Shown: positions 54,601 through 63,396 of the stretch, piece by piece | How positions within the stretch are numbered: position 1 is the first letter of the stretch | How the letters are laid out: each line of letters starts with the position of its first letter | Source of the DNA: Chitinophaga pollutisoli | Lineage (GTDB): Bacteria > Bacteroidota > Bacteroidia > Chitinophagales > Chitinophagaceae | Assembly (NCBI RefSeq): GCF_038396755.1 | Contig: NZ_CP149822.1 | Location: forward strand, 4,122,001-4,186,000 | Length of the DNA: 64,000 bases | Direction of reading: 5' to 3' | Position numbers and translations under genes: made by a program | Notes under the pieces: generated by a model | The model's input: only the letters and a program-made list of their open reading frames with translations | The model's database searches: none | Told to the model about the DNA's origin: nothing

Positions 54601-54925
54601 CGACTTCGCACTGTACCACCGCCACAATACCGAACTGGGCGGCGGGATCGGCGAAATGAAGATCGGGACGGACTTTATCGTGGGTACAAGCCCCGAGCCG
54701 GCCATCGCATCTTCCGACAGTTTATTCACAGGCAAAGCCATCGGCGTCGATTTCGTGATCGGGGAGCCGGTGGATGTAGCCTCGGCTACGCGCCCCGATG
54801 CCATACTGGTTTCCAACGGCAACCACCGCATCACGGCGTTGCCCGACGGGGCCATTACCTGCACCGGGTTGCAGGATGGTATCGGTCAAATGGTCATCGG
54901 ACTCGATTTCATCATTTTTTCTTAA
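51656..54925 (+). CDS. baseplate J-like protein (Pvc11-like)
   Basis: A 1089-residue baseplate wedge component. Its N-terminal part is large and helical (LASFIHKLAAQVRYYDEQR) and the gp6/BaseplateJ domain lies in the C-terminal 300 residues: SFYRRVSERLRHKNRAVSTE, DFERMLLEYFPGIYKVKC, VRMVVVPDWRKRP and VSFNPGFDPGYYGQVLEEDL. The last 90 residues form an unusual glycine-rich tail with repeated (I/V)G-x-DF motifs (KIGTDFIVG, IGVDFVIG, IGLDFIIF). It follows gp25 by 1 bp (TAACATG). The tail may bind the fibre or the Pvc12-like partner. Confidence 0.9.
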   Translation: MSASAHILQYLLSADGLNQGSRSQPALDPAALPLDGRTLSDLASFIHKLAAQVRYYDEQRNPAGDWQAFFDQIAGAGEAQLQAMLAGPGNLSPHLALLMAYFKAFTIVRNDVNQLTKKRLDYYYEEVLRLRRTTAQPDKVHVLFEPSKFAKPLVLKAGTELDAGKAANGKVLHYALDSELVVTQAKIGGLRSSFRDVNTGGKSILFRAMDAAQVRIGTRTAWRPLGTKQLPIPEDSGLMETATLGWAVASPNLFLSEGLRSVRLFIRMKAPVITTALTITPHLKVALTTEKGWQETEFTFNAALNPKLPQLPDASNEVTLEVNVAIPEVLPAITAYNEKAHKGAFLTQWPVMKVSLEPQSYLIEQLSAFEVIDITLEVGAQGMKKLVLQNDQALQAADKPVSPFTSQPRIGSSFYIGHQEAFSKTLKSMKFMLEWQDPPVDFNEYYDGYGNPNIQNGVFRADLFMLNNRNWNTKLLPNALLFVGNNTQAPAPVNVIESNFNNQTAAQPYRRNPSLVLGDGFTHDVNQGFVKLSLSTPTAAELGFMPVEEPFEAFGHKTYPVAYTKRVIAISKTTVGTPPTLPKPPYTPVLKSVTMDYTARDTFRPDAPNGIDQFFLQDVFGPAEPPANMPSALLAEHPGGGALYIGLEGAEAPQTVSMLFQIEEGSLESGTLLRSTDLHWSYLSGSEWRPILGTDVLEESTNGLQRPGIVRLNLGADASIAHSRMPAGMRWLRLHVTDNPGGAASVKEIFTQAATATLLLPDTGSEGYETHLAAPLPAGTISKLVKKIPSLKKVTQPFASFEGQRPESDTSFYRRVSERLRHKNRAVSTEDFERMLLEYFPGIYKVKCIPHNTRDSWMQPGQVRMVVVPDWRKRPTGDPLQPKANLHQLREMGDFLTGAFTSPFVKLQIDNPTYETLLIDCQVSFNPGFDPGYYGQVLEEDLKRFLSPWAYQEGQDIVFGGKLHASEIQSFIEGRDYVNYIVDFALYHRHNTELGGGIGEMKIGTDFIVGTSPEPAIASSDSLFTGKAIGVDFVIGEPVDVASATRPDAILVSNGNHRITALPDGAITCTGLQDGIGQMVIGLDFIIFS

Positions 54926-54943
54926 TCCTAAAAAACTTGCAAC

Positions 54944-56020
54944 ATGGCAGAACGCAGCAAAGCCCATTTGAGACAGGAATTCCGGGACGGCGAACGTCCT
55001 ACGGGCAAAGATTTCGAAGACCTGATCGATTCATTCGTCAGCAAAGTCGACGACCAGGTGACGGTGGACGCCGTTACCCATAACCTCAATGTTCCCGGCG
55101 GCATCAACCTGGCTGATACGGCGCAGGGCAAAGCCGGAACGCTCCGTTTCAACGGCGGCCAGGTGCAGGTGCACGACGGCGCTGCCTGGGGAGCGGTAAG
55201 CGGCGACAGTGGCGCTTTCCAGCCGATAGGCAACAGCACTAACGTCGGGTATAGCCTCGGCAACGTAGGGATCAATATCGGCAACAACACTCCGCTCGCC
55301 CGGCTGGATGTGCGCTTCAACACAGTGGCGCCCACCGCTATCGATATGGCGCGTTTCGGTAACGCCGCGGCGGCCAATGGTGGTGCGGGCTTTACCGATT
55401 CCGCAGTGTTCGGCCACGCCACCCATGTAGCCCAGTTAAACAATTACGCGCTCCGTCAAAACCCGGCCGGCGACGTATCCATCAATACCGCCGCAGGCCA
55501 GCCGATGTCCTTTACCCAGGGGCGCCTTGCCAATCGCATGACGATTCACGGGCCAACAGGCGTCGTGCTCATCAATACCAACGCCCCCATCGCAGGTAGC
55601 ACCACCGACGGCACGGTCAATTCGCATTGGCTGCAGGTGGCAGGCAATGCGTGCAAGACAGCTGGCGGCGCTTCCTGGCAATTGCTTTCCGACTACAGGG
55701 CGAAGCAGGATATCAGGGATTTTGAAGACGGACTGGAAAAACTGATGAAAGTACGCCCCGTCCGTTACCGCTACAACGGCAAATACAATACCTCCTCCGA
55801 TCAGGAAGAATTCGGCGTGATCGGCCAGGAAATCCGTGAAATCTTCCCCTTCATGACTTCCACCGGGAAAGTCATCGACGAAAAAACCGGGATGGAAGAA
55901 GAAGTGCTCATGTACAATTCCAGCCCCTTGCTGTATGTGATGGTAAATGCCGTGCAGGAATTGGCCAACCGCGTACAGGATCTTGAAAAAAGGCTCGCGG
56001 CGCTCGAAGGAAAAAAATAA
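54944..56020 (+). CDS. tail fibre-like protein with S74 intramolecular chaperone domain
   Basis: A 358-residue protein with an N-terminal helix (RSKAHLRQEFRDGERPTGKD, EDLIDSFVSKVDDQVTVDAV) that may attach to the baseplate, a beta-repeat shaft and a C-terminal peptidase S74 chaperone. The chaperone's self-cleavage site is in LLSDYRAKQDIRDF, and it ends with a coiled coil (VNAVQELANRVQDLEKRLAAL). The chaperone helps trimerise the fibre and is then released. At this length it is shorter than the Pvc13 fibre and more like a short spike. It sits between the two large baseplate genes, an order common in Bacteroidota eCIS. Confidence 0.85.
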   Translation: MAERSKAHLRQEFRDGERPTGKDFEDLIDSFVSKVDDQVTVDAVTHNLNVPGGINLADTAQGKAGTLRFNGGQVQVHDGAAWGAVSGDSGAFQPIGNSTNVGYSLGNVGINIGNNTPLARLDVRFNTVAPTAIDMARFGNAAAANGGAGFTDSAVFGHATHVAQLNNYALRQNPAGDVSINTAAGQPMSFTQGRLANRMTIHGPTGVVLINTNAPIAGSTTDGTVNSHWLQVAGNACKTAGGASWQLLSDYRAKQDIRDFEDGLEKLMKVRPVRYRYNGKYNTSSDQEEFGVIGQEIREIFPFMTSTGKVIDEKTGMEEEVLMYNSSPLLYVMVNAVQELANRVQDLEKRLAALEGKK

Positions 56021-56023
56021 CCC

Positions 56024-59000
56024 ATGGAACCGATCATCCAAATACCCGCCGGTCCGCCGCCCATGAAAGGGCAGGACTTCAACCTCCTGCGGGCGGAAGG
56101 GCTTACCGTGCTGCAGGCCGCCGCAGGCGCCAGCTGGACGAACCACAACCTCAGCGATCCAGGCATCACGCTGCTGGAAGCCTGTTGCTACGCGCTCACG
56201 GAAGTGGGCCTCAAGGCAGGAATTCCCATGCGCGACCTCCTGGCCAGCGATGCCGGCGGCATGCCGCAGGAAAGTCCGACACCAGGCGTGGTGCTGCCGA
56301 TGGCGCCGCTTACGGCCAGCGATTTCCGGAAATCCCTCATCGACCATCCCCTCGTGCGGAATGCGTGGGTTTTCCCCATGGATGCGACGTATGGCGGGCA
56401 GTTGAAAGTGCTGCTTGAATTCGAAGACAAACAGCTCAATAACAATACCTTCAACGTACAGCTGAACGTAGACGTCAGTACGCCGCCGGATCCACCGTTG
56501 CTGGTAAACATTTCCGCAGACATCGCGCTCCCGTTCTGGGACGAGTCCGCGGCACGGGCTTTCAGTACCGACGTGCAACTGCAAACCGTCACCTTCCAGG
56601 ACCTGGGAGGCGGCAACAACTGGGCGCTGATCGAAAATTCCACTTCTTACCTCGCGCGCATCTCCGTGCAATATCAGCCGCCTGCGGCCTCCATTACGGA
56701 GCTGGTAGTGGTGGCGCAGATAAATACGTCCCTGCAGGACCCCCTGCAGCAAACCCCCAAAGTACTGCAGGCGCTCCAGGCGCATATCGCTACCCTCGGC
56801 GATAACTCCCCGTTGGATACTTCGCTGCTCAAGGAATATAACCGATGGGTGATCTCAGCCGCAGCGGCGGTGCGCAGTGTGGAAATGTATATGCGCGGTT
56901 ATCGCAATCTTTGTGAACGGTTCGCCATTTTTCAACCCGTGCGGTTGCAGGAAGTCGCCATTTCGGCAGGCATAGAAATCAATGCCGGCGTGGCGCCGGA
57001 AGAACTGCTCGCGTCCATTCTATTTAATATCGACCAGCATATCACACCGGTGGCAGTAATCCGGGGAATGTCGGAAATGGGGGATGACGTAGCGGTGGAC
57101 AAATTGTTTGAAGGGCCGCCGCTGCACGGGGGATTCCTGCCAGATGAAACCCTCGTGGCCACCAATCTTCCTGAACGGATTTTTACTTCCGACATCCTGC
57201 GCATTATCCTCCGCCACCGCAACGCGGGCAACGAAGATGTGAACTTCCGCGAAGATGTGAACAGCCGCCGCATCGTATCAGTGAGAACCCTCGGGCTATC
57301 GCTGTACATCGACAACCGCATCGTTACCGACAGCGCCCGCGATACCCTTTGCCTTTCCAACAGTCAGCAACACATCCCGCATCTGAGCTATTCGAAATCA
57401 CGGATCACCTTATTCCGGAACGGTATTCCTGTTCCGTACGACTGGGCGCAGGTGTTGCTGCGCGTTGCGCAATTAAAAGACGAATGGCTGAACGGGAGCC
57501 TCGGCACCGGCGACGATCTCGCGCTGCCCGCGGCGGAAAGCATTCCCGTTTCGGATTACTATCCCATCCAGGAAGACCTGCCGCTTGTGTACGGCGTGGG
57601 CTCCGCGGGATTACCGGAATCGGCGACAATCGCCAGAAGGGCGCAGGCGTTGCAATTGCAGGGGTATATGTTATTCTTTGAACAGCTGACGGCCGGTTTG
57701 ACCAGCCAGCTCGGCAATCTCAATTCGTTTTTCTCCGCCAATCCCGATATAGACCGCACCATTTTCAACCAGGCCCTGCCGCAGTTGCCGCAGGCGAAGT
57801 TGCTGTTGGGTGAGGGGTATGAGAATGCACTCGGCACTTCGGCCGAAACGCCTTTGCAGTTCCAGCAGCGCAGGAACAGAGTGTTGAACCATTTGCTGTC
57901 CACGTTCGGCGAAAATATGAACGACACGGCGGGATATGCTTTCCACGAAGCGTTGCAGCCTGATGCGTCCACGCCTGTGTTGCTGCCCGATTTACTGACG
58001 TATCAGCAGGCGCAGATGGAAAAGGCTTCGTTGCAGCTTATCCGGGAGAAGTCAGCGTTTTATTACGCGTTGCCGGCGTTGAGCCGTCATCGTGCGCAAT
58101 CCTTCGGCAACCCGGCATGGATGGAAAGCTGGCTGGTGGAAATTACGCTGGCGAACGGCGAGTACAACTGGACGATCCTGAACCCCGGCGGGCAGCCGAT
58201 GTTGAGAGGGTATTTGAGCGAAGAGCTGCCGGATCATGCCCAGGCCCGTGAAACGGCCATGAAATCCATGTTACAGGCGGCCGCCGCCATGAGCCTCGGG
58301 CGTTATCCGGAAGGGTTTATTACCGGTTTCGACGGCGTGGAATTCTACCTGGAGCTCCGCGAGCATCCGGATGCACCGCCGTACGGGCGCTCTGTGGCAA
58401 CGTACGCCGACGCGGCGGCGGTGAACCTGGGGCTTACGCAGATAACAGCTTTCATCCGCAGCCACTGGCAACGTTTCGCCATTACGCCGCTGGAAAGAAG
58501 GCTGAACCATCTGCTGGAAATCCCGGTGCAGGAAAAGCGCGCACTGCAGTCGATGCTCACGGATTACTTTGAAATATTCGACGAGCCGCCGCCGATCCAG
58601 AAGAAATTCAGGTTGTATGAAGGCGGTTCTTTTACTGGGGATGTGTTGCTGGTGAGCGACGCTGGTTACACCGGCGCTACCGATCCCGAAGCGCTGGCGG
58701 CCGTGGACGCGGGTATAGCGTTGCTGTTGAAGAAGGGTATGAAGATGGAAAATTTCCGGATCGTGCCCGAAGGGAATGCGTTCAGGGTGCAACTGATGCA
58801 GTCGGCCGGTACAGGGATCGCTTCCTCGCCGGGTACTTTTCCCACGCGGGAAGCCGCGAAGGTGGAAATCCGGCGCATCTGGCTGATGCTGAACCGGTTT
58901 TTCAGTGGGGAGGGAATGTATATCACAGAACATTTATTGCTCACGCCTTATGCGGATGCGGACCCTGCGTTGGTGGTCCCGGGAATGGACGATCCTTACT

Positions 59001-59350
59001 CGTTCCAGATCAGCGTGGTGTTCCCTTCCGGGTACGCGAGCGATTTCAGTGGCGGACCGTTGCAGGAAGTAATGCCCGCCAAATACAGGGATCCCGAGTT
59101 CCGCCGTTTCGCCGAGAAGCAGGTGCGCACGGCCTGCCCGGCGCACATCCTGCCGAGGATTTTCTGGGTGGACCGGGAATTGCCGGCAGCGCCCGCGGGT
59201 TCCCCCGGGCTCACGCGCTTCGAAGGATTATGGCACAGCTGGCAGAGCGACTGGCTGACCGACGAAACCGACGCCGCGCAGTTGCAGGGCGCAAGGAATG
59301 CGCTTGTACTTACTTTAAACGATATCATTGCCGCAGCGGAAAATGAGTAA
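56024..59350 (+). CDS. second large baseplate protein (Pvc12-like)
   Basis: A 1108-residue protein with the typical opening of this family (NLSDPGITLLEACCYALTEV, residues about 40-60) that marks the second baseplate wedge component of Bacteroidota eCIS. Long mixed regions follow, with repeated VRSVEMYMRGYRN and EITLANGEYNWTILN elements and the C-terminal ITEHLLLTPYADADPALV, FRRFAEKQVRTACPAHI. The exact fold is unknown. It overlaps the CIS tape-measure gene by 8 bp (ATGAGTAA). Confidence 0.85.
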   Translation: MEPIIQIPAGPPPMKGQDFNLLRAEGLTVLQAAAGASWTNHNLSDPGITLLEACCYALTEVGLKAGIPMRDLLASDAGGMPQESPTPGVVLPMAPLTASDFRKSLIDHPLVRNAWVFPMDATYGGQLKVLLEFEDKQLNNNTFNVQLNVDVSTPPDPPLLVNISADIALPFWDESAARAFSTDVQLQTVTFQDLGGGNNWALIENSTSYLARISVQYQPPAASITELVVVAQINTSLQDPLQQTPKVLQALQAHIATLGDNSPLDTSLLKEYNRWVISAAAAVRSVEMYMRGYRNLCERFAIFQPVRLQEVAISAGIEINAGVAPEELLASILFNIDQHITPVAVIRGMSEMGDDVAVDKLFEGPPLHGGFLPDETLVATNLPERIFTSDILRIILRHRNAGNEDVNFREDVNSRRIVSVRTLGLSLYIDNRIVTDSARDTLCLSNSQQHIPHLSYSKSRITLFRNGIPVPYDWAQVLLRVAQLKDEWLNGSLGTGDDLALPAAESIPVSDYYPIQEDLPLVYGVGSAGLPESATIARRAQALQLQGYMLFFEQLTAGLTSQLGNLNSFFSANPDIDRTIFNQALPQLPQAKLLLGEGYENALGTSAETPLQFQQRRNRVLNHLLSTFGENMNDTAGYAFHEALQPDASTPVLLPDLLTYQQAQMEKASLQLIREKSAFYYALPALSRHRAQSFGNPAWMESWLVEITLANGEYNWTILNPGGQPMLRGYLSEELPDHAQARETAMKSMLQAAAAMSLGRYPEGFITGFDGVEFYLELREHPDAPPYGRSVATYADAAAVNLGLTQITAFIRSHWQRFAITPLERRLNHLLEIPVQEKRALQSMLTDYFEIFDEPPPIQKKFRLYEGGSFTGDVLLVSDAGYTGATDPEALAAVDAGIALLLKKGMKMENFRIVPEGNAFRVQLMQSAGTGIASSPGTFPTREAAKVEIRRIWLMLNRFFSGEGMYITEHLLLTPYADADPALVVPGMDDPYSFQISVVFPSGYASDFSGGPLQEVMPAKYRDPEFRRFAEKQVRTACPAHILPRIFWVDRELPAAPAGSPGLTRFEGLWHSWQSDWLTDETDAAQLQGARNALVLTLNDIIAAAENE

Positions 59351-60941
59351 GCTCCGTCATATGATCCACCGGCAGTTGTTCGAGCTGACGGCCCAAACCG
59401 GGCATCCGGCCTGGGAATGGGACCGTACAACCGCGGATTTCCATCACGACCTGCTGTTACCCGTGCTGGAAGCGTGTTTTCTCGAAGCCGGCAGGCAGGA
59501 CGAGCACCTCGTCATCGACCGGTTGGAAATCGACCTGGGCGTGTTCGCAGGCAGGGAAAGTTTTTCGAAAGAAGCCGGTGGACGACTGCGCGAGCGCCTT
59601 GTGCCGGAGTTGCGGGCAAAGCGGCAGGAAGCTGCTGCGCGGGGAAGCATTATTCCATCCTCCGATAACCAACCTGACCCGGCTAATGGGTATGCTGTAA
59701 GAAATACAACATCCCGCCAGGAAGATCCGGCGACCGGATCAGGCGCAAAAAAGAAACGCCGGGAAATCCCTGCGGCGCTGATGGATACAGCGGAGGCCTC
59801 CCTGGCCGCGTACCTGTTTTTCCTGGCGGAAGGGCGCCTGCCCTGGTGGTTCGAACATCATGGAGAAGATTGTTTCGGGAAAGATTTTCAAGCGGGCCTG
59901 ACGACTGCGGATCTGCAGCGAATCCTGAAAATAGTGGAGGAGAGGTTGGTGCAGGCAGGCAAAGATGAAATCATGGAATGGATGGGCCGTGCCGCCGGCA
60001 TCCGATGCGTTATGTCGCTGGACGACGAATTATTAATCCGGATGGCGGTAGCAAAAGGATGGAATGAGGTAGCACTGAGGCGCGAATGGGAGATGTTGCA
60101 ATCCCCCGCACAGCAGTTCCCTGCCTTCTTCCCCGCATTCCGGCAACGATACTGGATGCTGCGCCTGCACAGCCTTTTCGCAGGAGAACCGGCGTACTGG
60201 GAAGTCATCTTCCCGCCAAAGGCCACGCCCGTTCACCTGCTGGCTTTAGTGCATGGCGAAGCGCAAAAATCCGGCGATGCAATCTTGGCTGGCTATCTCG
60301 CATCGAAACTGGAAACATTGCCGCATCATGAAGAAACGACTTCTTCCCAAAAAGAAAATACCGTTCCGGCTGCTGTCAATATTTCGGGTAAAAGGAAAGA
60401 TCGCGTGCATTCCGGCGATAATAAACAGTTGACAGCGGAAGAAGATGGCTTGTACGTGGAATCGGCGGGACTGGTGCTGCTGCATCCATTCCTGTCGGAG
60501 TTGTTCATCTCGGCCGGATTGCGGAAGAACGGCGAATGGGCGCCCCTCGGTCAACAAACCGCCGTGCGATTGCTGGGATACCTGTCCGATGGTGACGAAA
60601 ACCTGCCCGAATACCGGCTGATATTTCAGAAAATATTGGCGGGCCTCTTGCCGGAAGAGCCCCTGGAAGCTATCGCGCCGCCTGCAGAAGAGCTGCTCGC
60701 ATCCTGCAACGAACTGTTGGACGCGGTGCTCGGCCACTGGTCCGCACTGAAAGGCACCAGCCGCGACGGCCTCCGCGAAGGGTTCCTGCAGCGCCCAGCC
60801 ATGTTGCGCATCGCTGATAACGGTATGCAGCTCGAAATGGAAAAACGCGCGCAGGACGTGCTCATCGGCCGGCTGCCCTGGAGCTGCTCGCTGGTACGCA
60901 TGTCGTGGATGGAGCAACTGATCGCCGTGAACTGGATATAG
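59343..60941 (+). CDS. contractile injection system tape measure protein
   Basis: A protein of 532 residues in the CIS_TMP family, thought to set the tube length and to act in assembly (Pvc14-like). The N-terminal MSKLRHMIHRQLFELTAQTG and the strongly conserved VIDRLEIDLGVF, then a long charged middle with several Glu/Lys-rich stretches, and a C-terminal AGLVLLHPFLSELFISAGL, GLLPEEPLEAIAPP and the family hallmark LPWSCSLVRMSWMEQLIAVNWI-type ending. The start at 59343 is chosen because it gives the family N-terminus; it overlaps the previous gene. The vWA protein gene starts 23 bp later. Confidence 0.88.
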   Translation: MSKLRHMIHRQLFELTAQTGHPAWEWDRTTADFHHDLLLPVLEACFLEAGRQDEHLVIDRLEIDLGVFAGRESFSKEAGGRLRERLVPELRAKRQEAAARGSIIPSSDNQPDPANGYAVRNTTSRQEDPATGSGAKKKRREIPAALMDTAEASLAAYLFFLAEGRLPWWFEHHGEDCFGKDFQAGLTTADLQRILKIVEERLVQAGKDEIMEWMGRAAGIRCVMSLDDELLIRMAVAKGWNEVALRREWEMLQSPAQQFPAFFPAFRQRYWMLRLHSLFAGEPAYWEVIFPPKATPVHLLALVHGEAQKSGDAILAGYLASKLETLPHHEETTSSQKENTVPAAVNISGKRKDRVHSGDNKQLTAEEDGLYVESAGLVLLHPFLSELFISAGLRKNGEWAPLGQQTAVRLLGYLSDGDENLPEYRLIFQKILAGLLPEEPLEAIAPPAEELLASCNELLDAVLGHWSALKGTSRDGLREGFLQRPAMLRIADNGMQLEMEKRAQDVLIGRLPWSCSLVRMSWMEQLIAVNWI

Positions 60942-60964
60942 AAATTTTTAAAAACACACATATC

Positions 60965-63289
60965 ATGAAGACTCCCACTAACATTGTTTGGAAGTTGGCG
61001 GGGAACCTCCTCGGTTTCCTGCTGATGCTGATTCTCCCCAACCTGGCATTCAGCCAGTTTACCGTAAATATCGGGACCTCGCAAACCGTGACGATACCTG
61101 TCCAGCGTGTAGGCGTGGCCATTCCGCCCAATTCCATCACTATCGGCGTGGGCGGTGCCGTGGGCACGGTAAAATGGACCATCCAGAGCGGACCGACTTT
61201 AGATCCTCCCGATCCGGGCGAATTTGGTTTTAAGAAAGACGGATGGAAGGCAAAGTTCCCCGCGGAAGAAGGGCAATCCACTCCCGCTGCCGGCCTCATG
61301 TCGATAGAAGGGACGCCCGCCGTGCCGGGGGCTTTTGAAGTGAATATCCGCGTGCAGGACGATGGCGTGGCCGATCCGGACGTCAACGTCAATTCCGCGC
61401 AAATCAGGATCATTTTCGAAGCCGCCAACCCGCTCGACCTCGTGCTGGTACTCGACCGCTCCGGCAGTATGACCGAAAAAACGGGCGTGGAACCGACGTC
61501 GCCCACGCGCTGGAAAGCCCTGCAAGACGCTGTCGCCAACTTCACCAACATGTATAAGGAGCACGCCATCCCGGGCAGCCGCCTCGGCATCACTTACTTC
61601 CATACGGATGCTTCGCCGGCTTCGGCCTGCTGCGCCGTGCTGAAACCGGTAGACGCCGCGTTGCCGGGGATCGTAGCTTCCGAGCTGGGATCCGTGGGCA
61701 CCGGAAATATGACGGCCATGGGTAAAGGGATGATCGACGCGGTCGCTAAATTGTCGACGCCCGGCAGCGCGCGTGGCATCCTTTTATTTACCGATGGGTT
61801 ACAGAATATTCCACCCGATGTGCTGCTGAATGGTTCCGGTGTGCAGGGACAACCCGCTTTCCCGGCGGGACCTGGCGGCATCAAGATCGCCACGATCGGT
61901 ATCGGCAGTCCGTCTTCAGATTACCATACTACCCTCATGAACCTCGCCAATAACAATCGCGGTAAATACAATACAACGCTGAATGGGTTTGACTATACGC
62001 CGCAACCCGGCGGCGACGATGATGGCGCGCTCAGCGTGGGCAGCGGTTTCACCCAGCAGTTTATCAACATGCTGTCGGAGTTCAGTCCGCAACTGGTGAC
62101 CACCTCCGTTAAAATGGTATCCAGCGCCGGTCGGACCGAGCTGGCGAAATTCCCGTTAAACAAGGACGTTTCGAAGCTCGTGCTGGAATTCACCGGCAAT
62201 ATGAACTTCTCTTCCACCCAGCTGCCTTATTTACGCCAATTGATTGAAGTGCGGAAGAACGGGGTGAATGTTGCAGGCAGAGGGCGCCTGAGCTATGTGG
62301 GCAACTCCACGCGCAACTTCCTCATTGTCTTCGATTTTGGTGTGAATGACACGATGAAATCGCACGGTGATTGGGAAGTGGCTTATTTCGAGCCGGTGAT
62401 CGGCGTCGCGGCCACGCATGCTGCCGCCAATGTGCCGAAATCCCTCCGCCTGGGGCTCAACGTATTGGCGGACGATCACTATGTGGATATCGCCAGCAGC
62501 TTCTCCCCCAAACAGCCCCGCGTGAAGCAGCAACTGAAGTTGTCGGTGGATCTCAAGCGTATGCAGCTCCCGCTGACCGGCGCCGTGGTGAAAGTAGCGG
62601 TAGTGCAACCCGGAGCAGATGCCGGCCATGTGCTGGCACTCAACGAACTGAAAGTGAAGCAAGACGCGGCGGATTCCACCAACCCCGGCGTGGAAAAATG
62701 GGAAGAACTGTTGAAAGATTCGACTTTCCGCAATCAATTCAAAGGCATCAGCAATATTATAACGCTGAACCATACGGCCAACGGCAAGTATGAAGGCACG
62801 GTAGATAGCCTGAACGTTGCCGGCGTGTACCAACTCGTTTATTACATTACCGCCGATACCGCTGTGATGGGCAAGCTGGAACGCACGTTCACGGAAGCCG
62901 TATATGTGGCTTTCGGTGAGGTGGACATGGCCGCGTCGAACGTGGTGACCTCCATCGTGAATGGTACGCTGGTAATGACGTTCAGGCCGATTACGACGTA
63001 CGGGAGCTATGTGGGCCCCGCGCAAGGCAGCGCCTTCTCCGTATCCAATCCCAATATCACGATTCAAAGCGTGGTCGACAACCAGGACGGATCCTACACG
63101 ATCACTTTCGGAGGTAAAATCGACGAAGCGACAAAGCTGGAAATATCTGGTATTGAAATCTACAGCGGCAAGCTGGAAGACGCAGGCAAGAAACCGGGAT
63201 CGATGCTCGGTTTGCCTTCCTGGCTGATATGGCTGCTGCTGTTGCTGGTGATCATCATTCTGTTCCTGTTGCTGCGCAGAAAGAAATAG
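60965..63289 (+). CDS. exported, membrane-anchored von Willebrand factor A protein in the eCIS operon
   Basis: A 774-residue protein. The signal peptide is MKTPTNIVWKLAGNLLG… ending near PNLAFSQ. An Ig-like domain (about 40-135) precedes a vWA domain (about 155-370) with the MIDAS set: D164, S166 and S168 in LVLDRSGSM, a threonine in NMTAMGKGMIDAV and an aspartate in FTDGLQN. Further beta domains follow (about 400-730). It ends with a hydrophobic segment LPSWLIWLLLLLVIIILFLL and a basic tail LRRKK, so the bulk is outside the cytoplasm and anchored. No Pvc counterpart is known. It may tether or regulate the particle at the envelope or act on target cells; the role is inferred only from operon position. 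Confidence 0.85.
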   Translation: MKTPTNIVWKLAGNLLGFLLMLILPNLAFSQFTVNIGTSQTVTIPVQRVGVAIPPNSITIGVGGAVGTVKWTIQSGPTLDPPDPGEFGFKKDGWKAKFPAEEGQSTPAAGLMSIEGTPAVPGAFEVNIRVQDDGVADPDVNVNSAQIRIIFEAANPLDLVLVLDRSGSMTEKTGVEPTSPTRWKALQDAVANFTNMYKEHAIPGSRLGITYFHTDASPASACCAVLKPVDAALPGIVASELGSVGTGNMTAMGKGMIDAVAKLSTPGSARGILLFTDGLQNIPPDVLLNGSGVQGQPAFPAGPGGIKIATIGIGSPSSDYHTTLMNLANNNRGKYNTTLNGFDYTPQPGGDDDGALSVGSGFTQQFINMLSEFSPQLVTTSVKMVSSAGRTELAKFPLNKDVSKLVLEFTGNMNFSSTQLPYLRQLIEVRKNGVNVAGRGRLSYVGNSTRNFLIVFDFGVNDTMKSHGDWEVAYFEPVIGVAATHAAANVPKSLRLGLNVLADDHYVDIASSFSPKQPRVKQQLKLSVDLKRMQLPLTGAVVKVAVVQPGADAGHVLALNELKVKQDAADSTNPGVEKWEELLKDSTFRNQFKGISNIITLNHTANGKYEGTVDSLNVAGVYQLVYYITADTAVMGKLERTFTEAVYVAFGEVDMAASNVVTSIVNGTLVMTFRPITTYGSYVGPAQGSAFSVSNPNITIQSVVDNQDGSYTITFGGKIDEATKLEISGIEIYSGKLEDAGKKPGSMLGLPSWLIWLLLLLVIIILFLLLRRKK

Positions 63290-63340
63290 GAGGGAAAGCC
63301 GGCGCCTCCGCCAGCTCCCTTTTGTCACAGGAGGACTCAT

Positions 63341-63372
63341 GAAGCCGCGCGTCGTTTTGTACGTGCGGCTTC
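63341..63372 (+). terminator. hairpin between the vWA gene and the eCIS_core gene
   Basis: GAAGCCGCGCGT (63341-63352) and ACGTGCGGCTTC (63361-63372) pair at 11 of 12 positions around an 8-base loop. No T run follows (TGATAACTTTT), so it may only reduce readthrough into the next gene. Confidence 0.4.
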
Positions 63373-63396
63373 TGATAACTTTTAAAATGCATCCGG

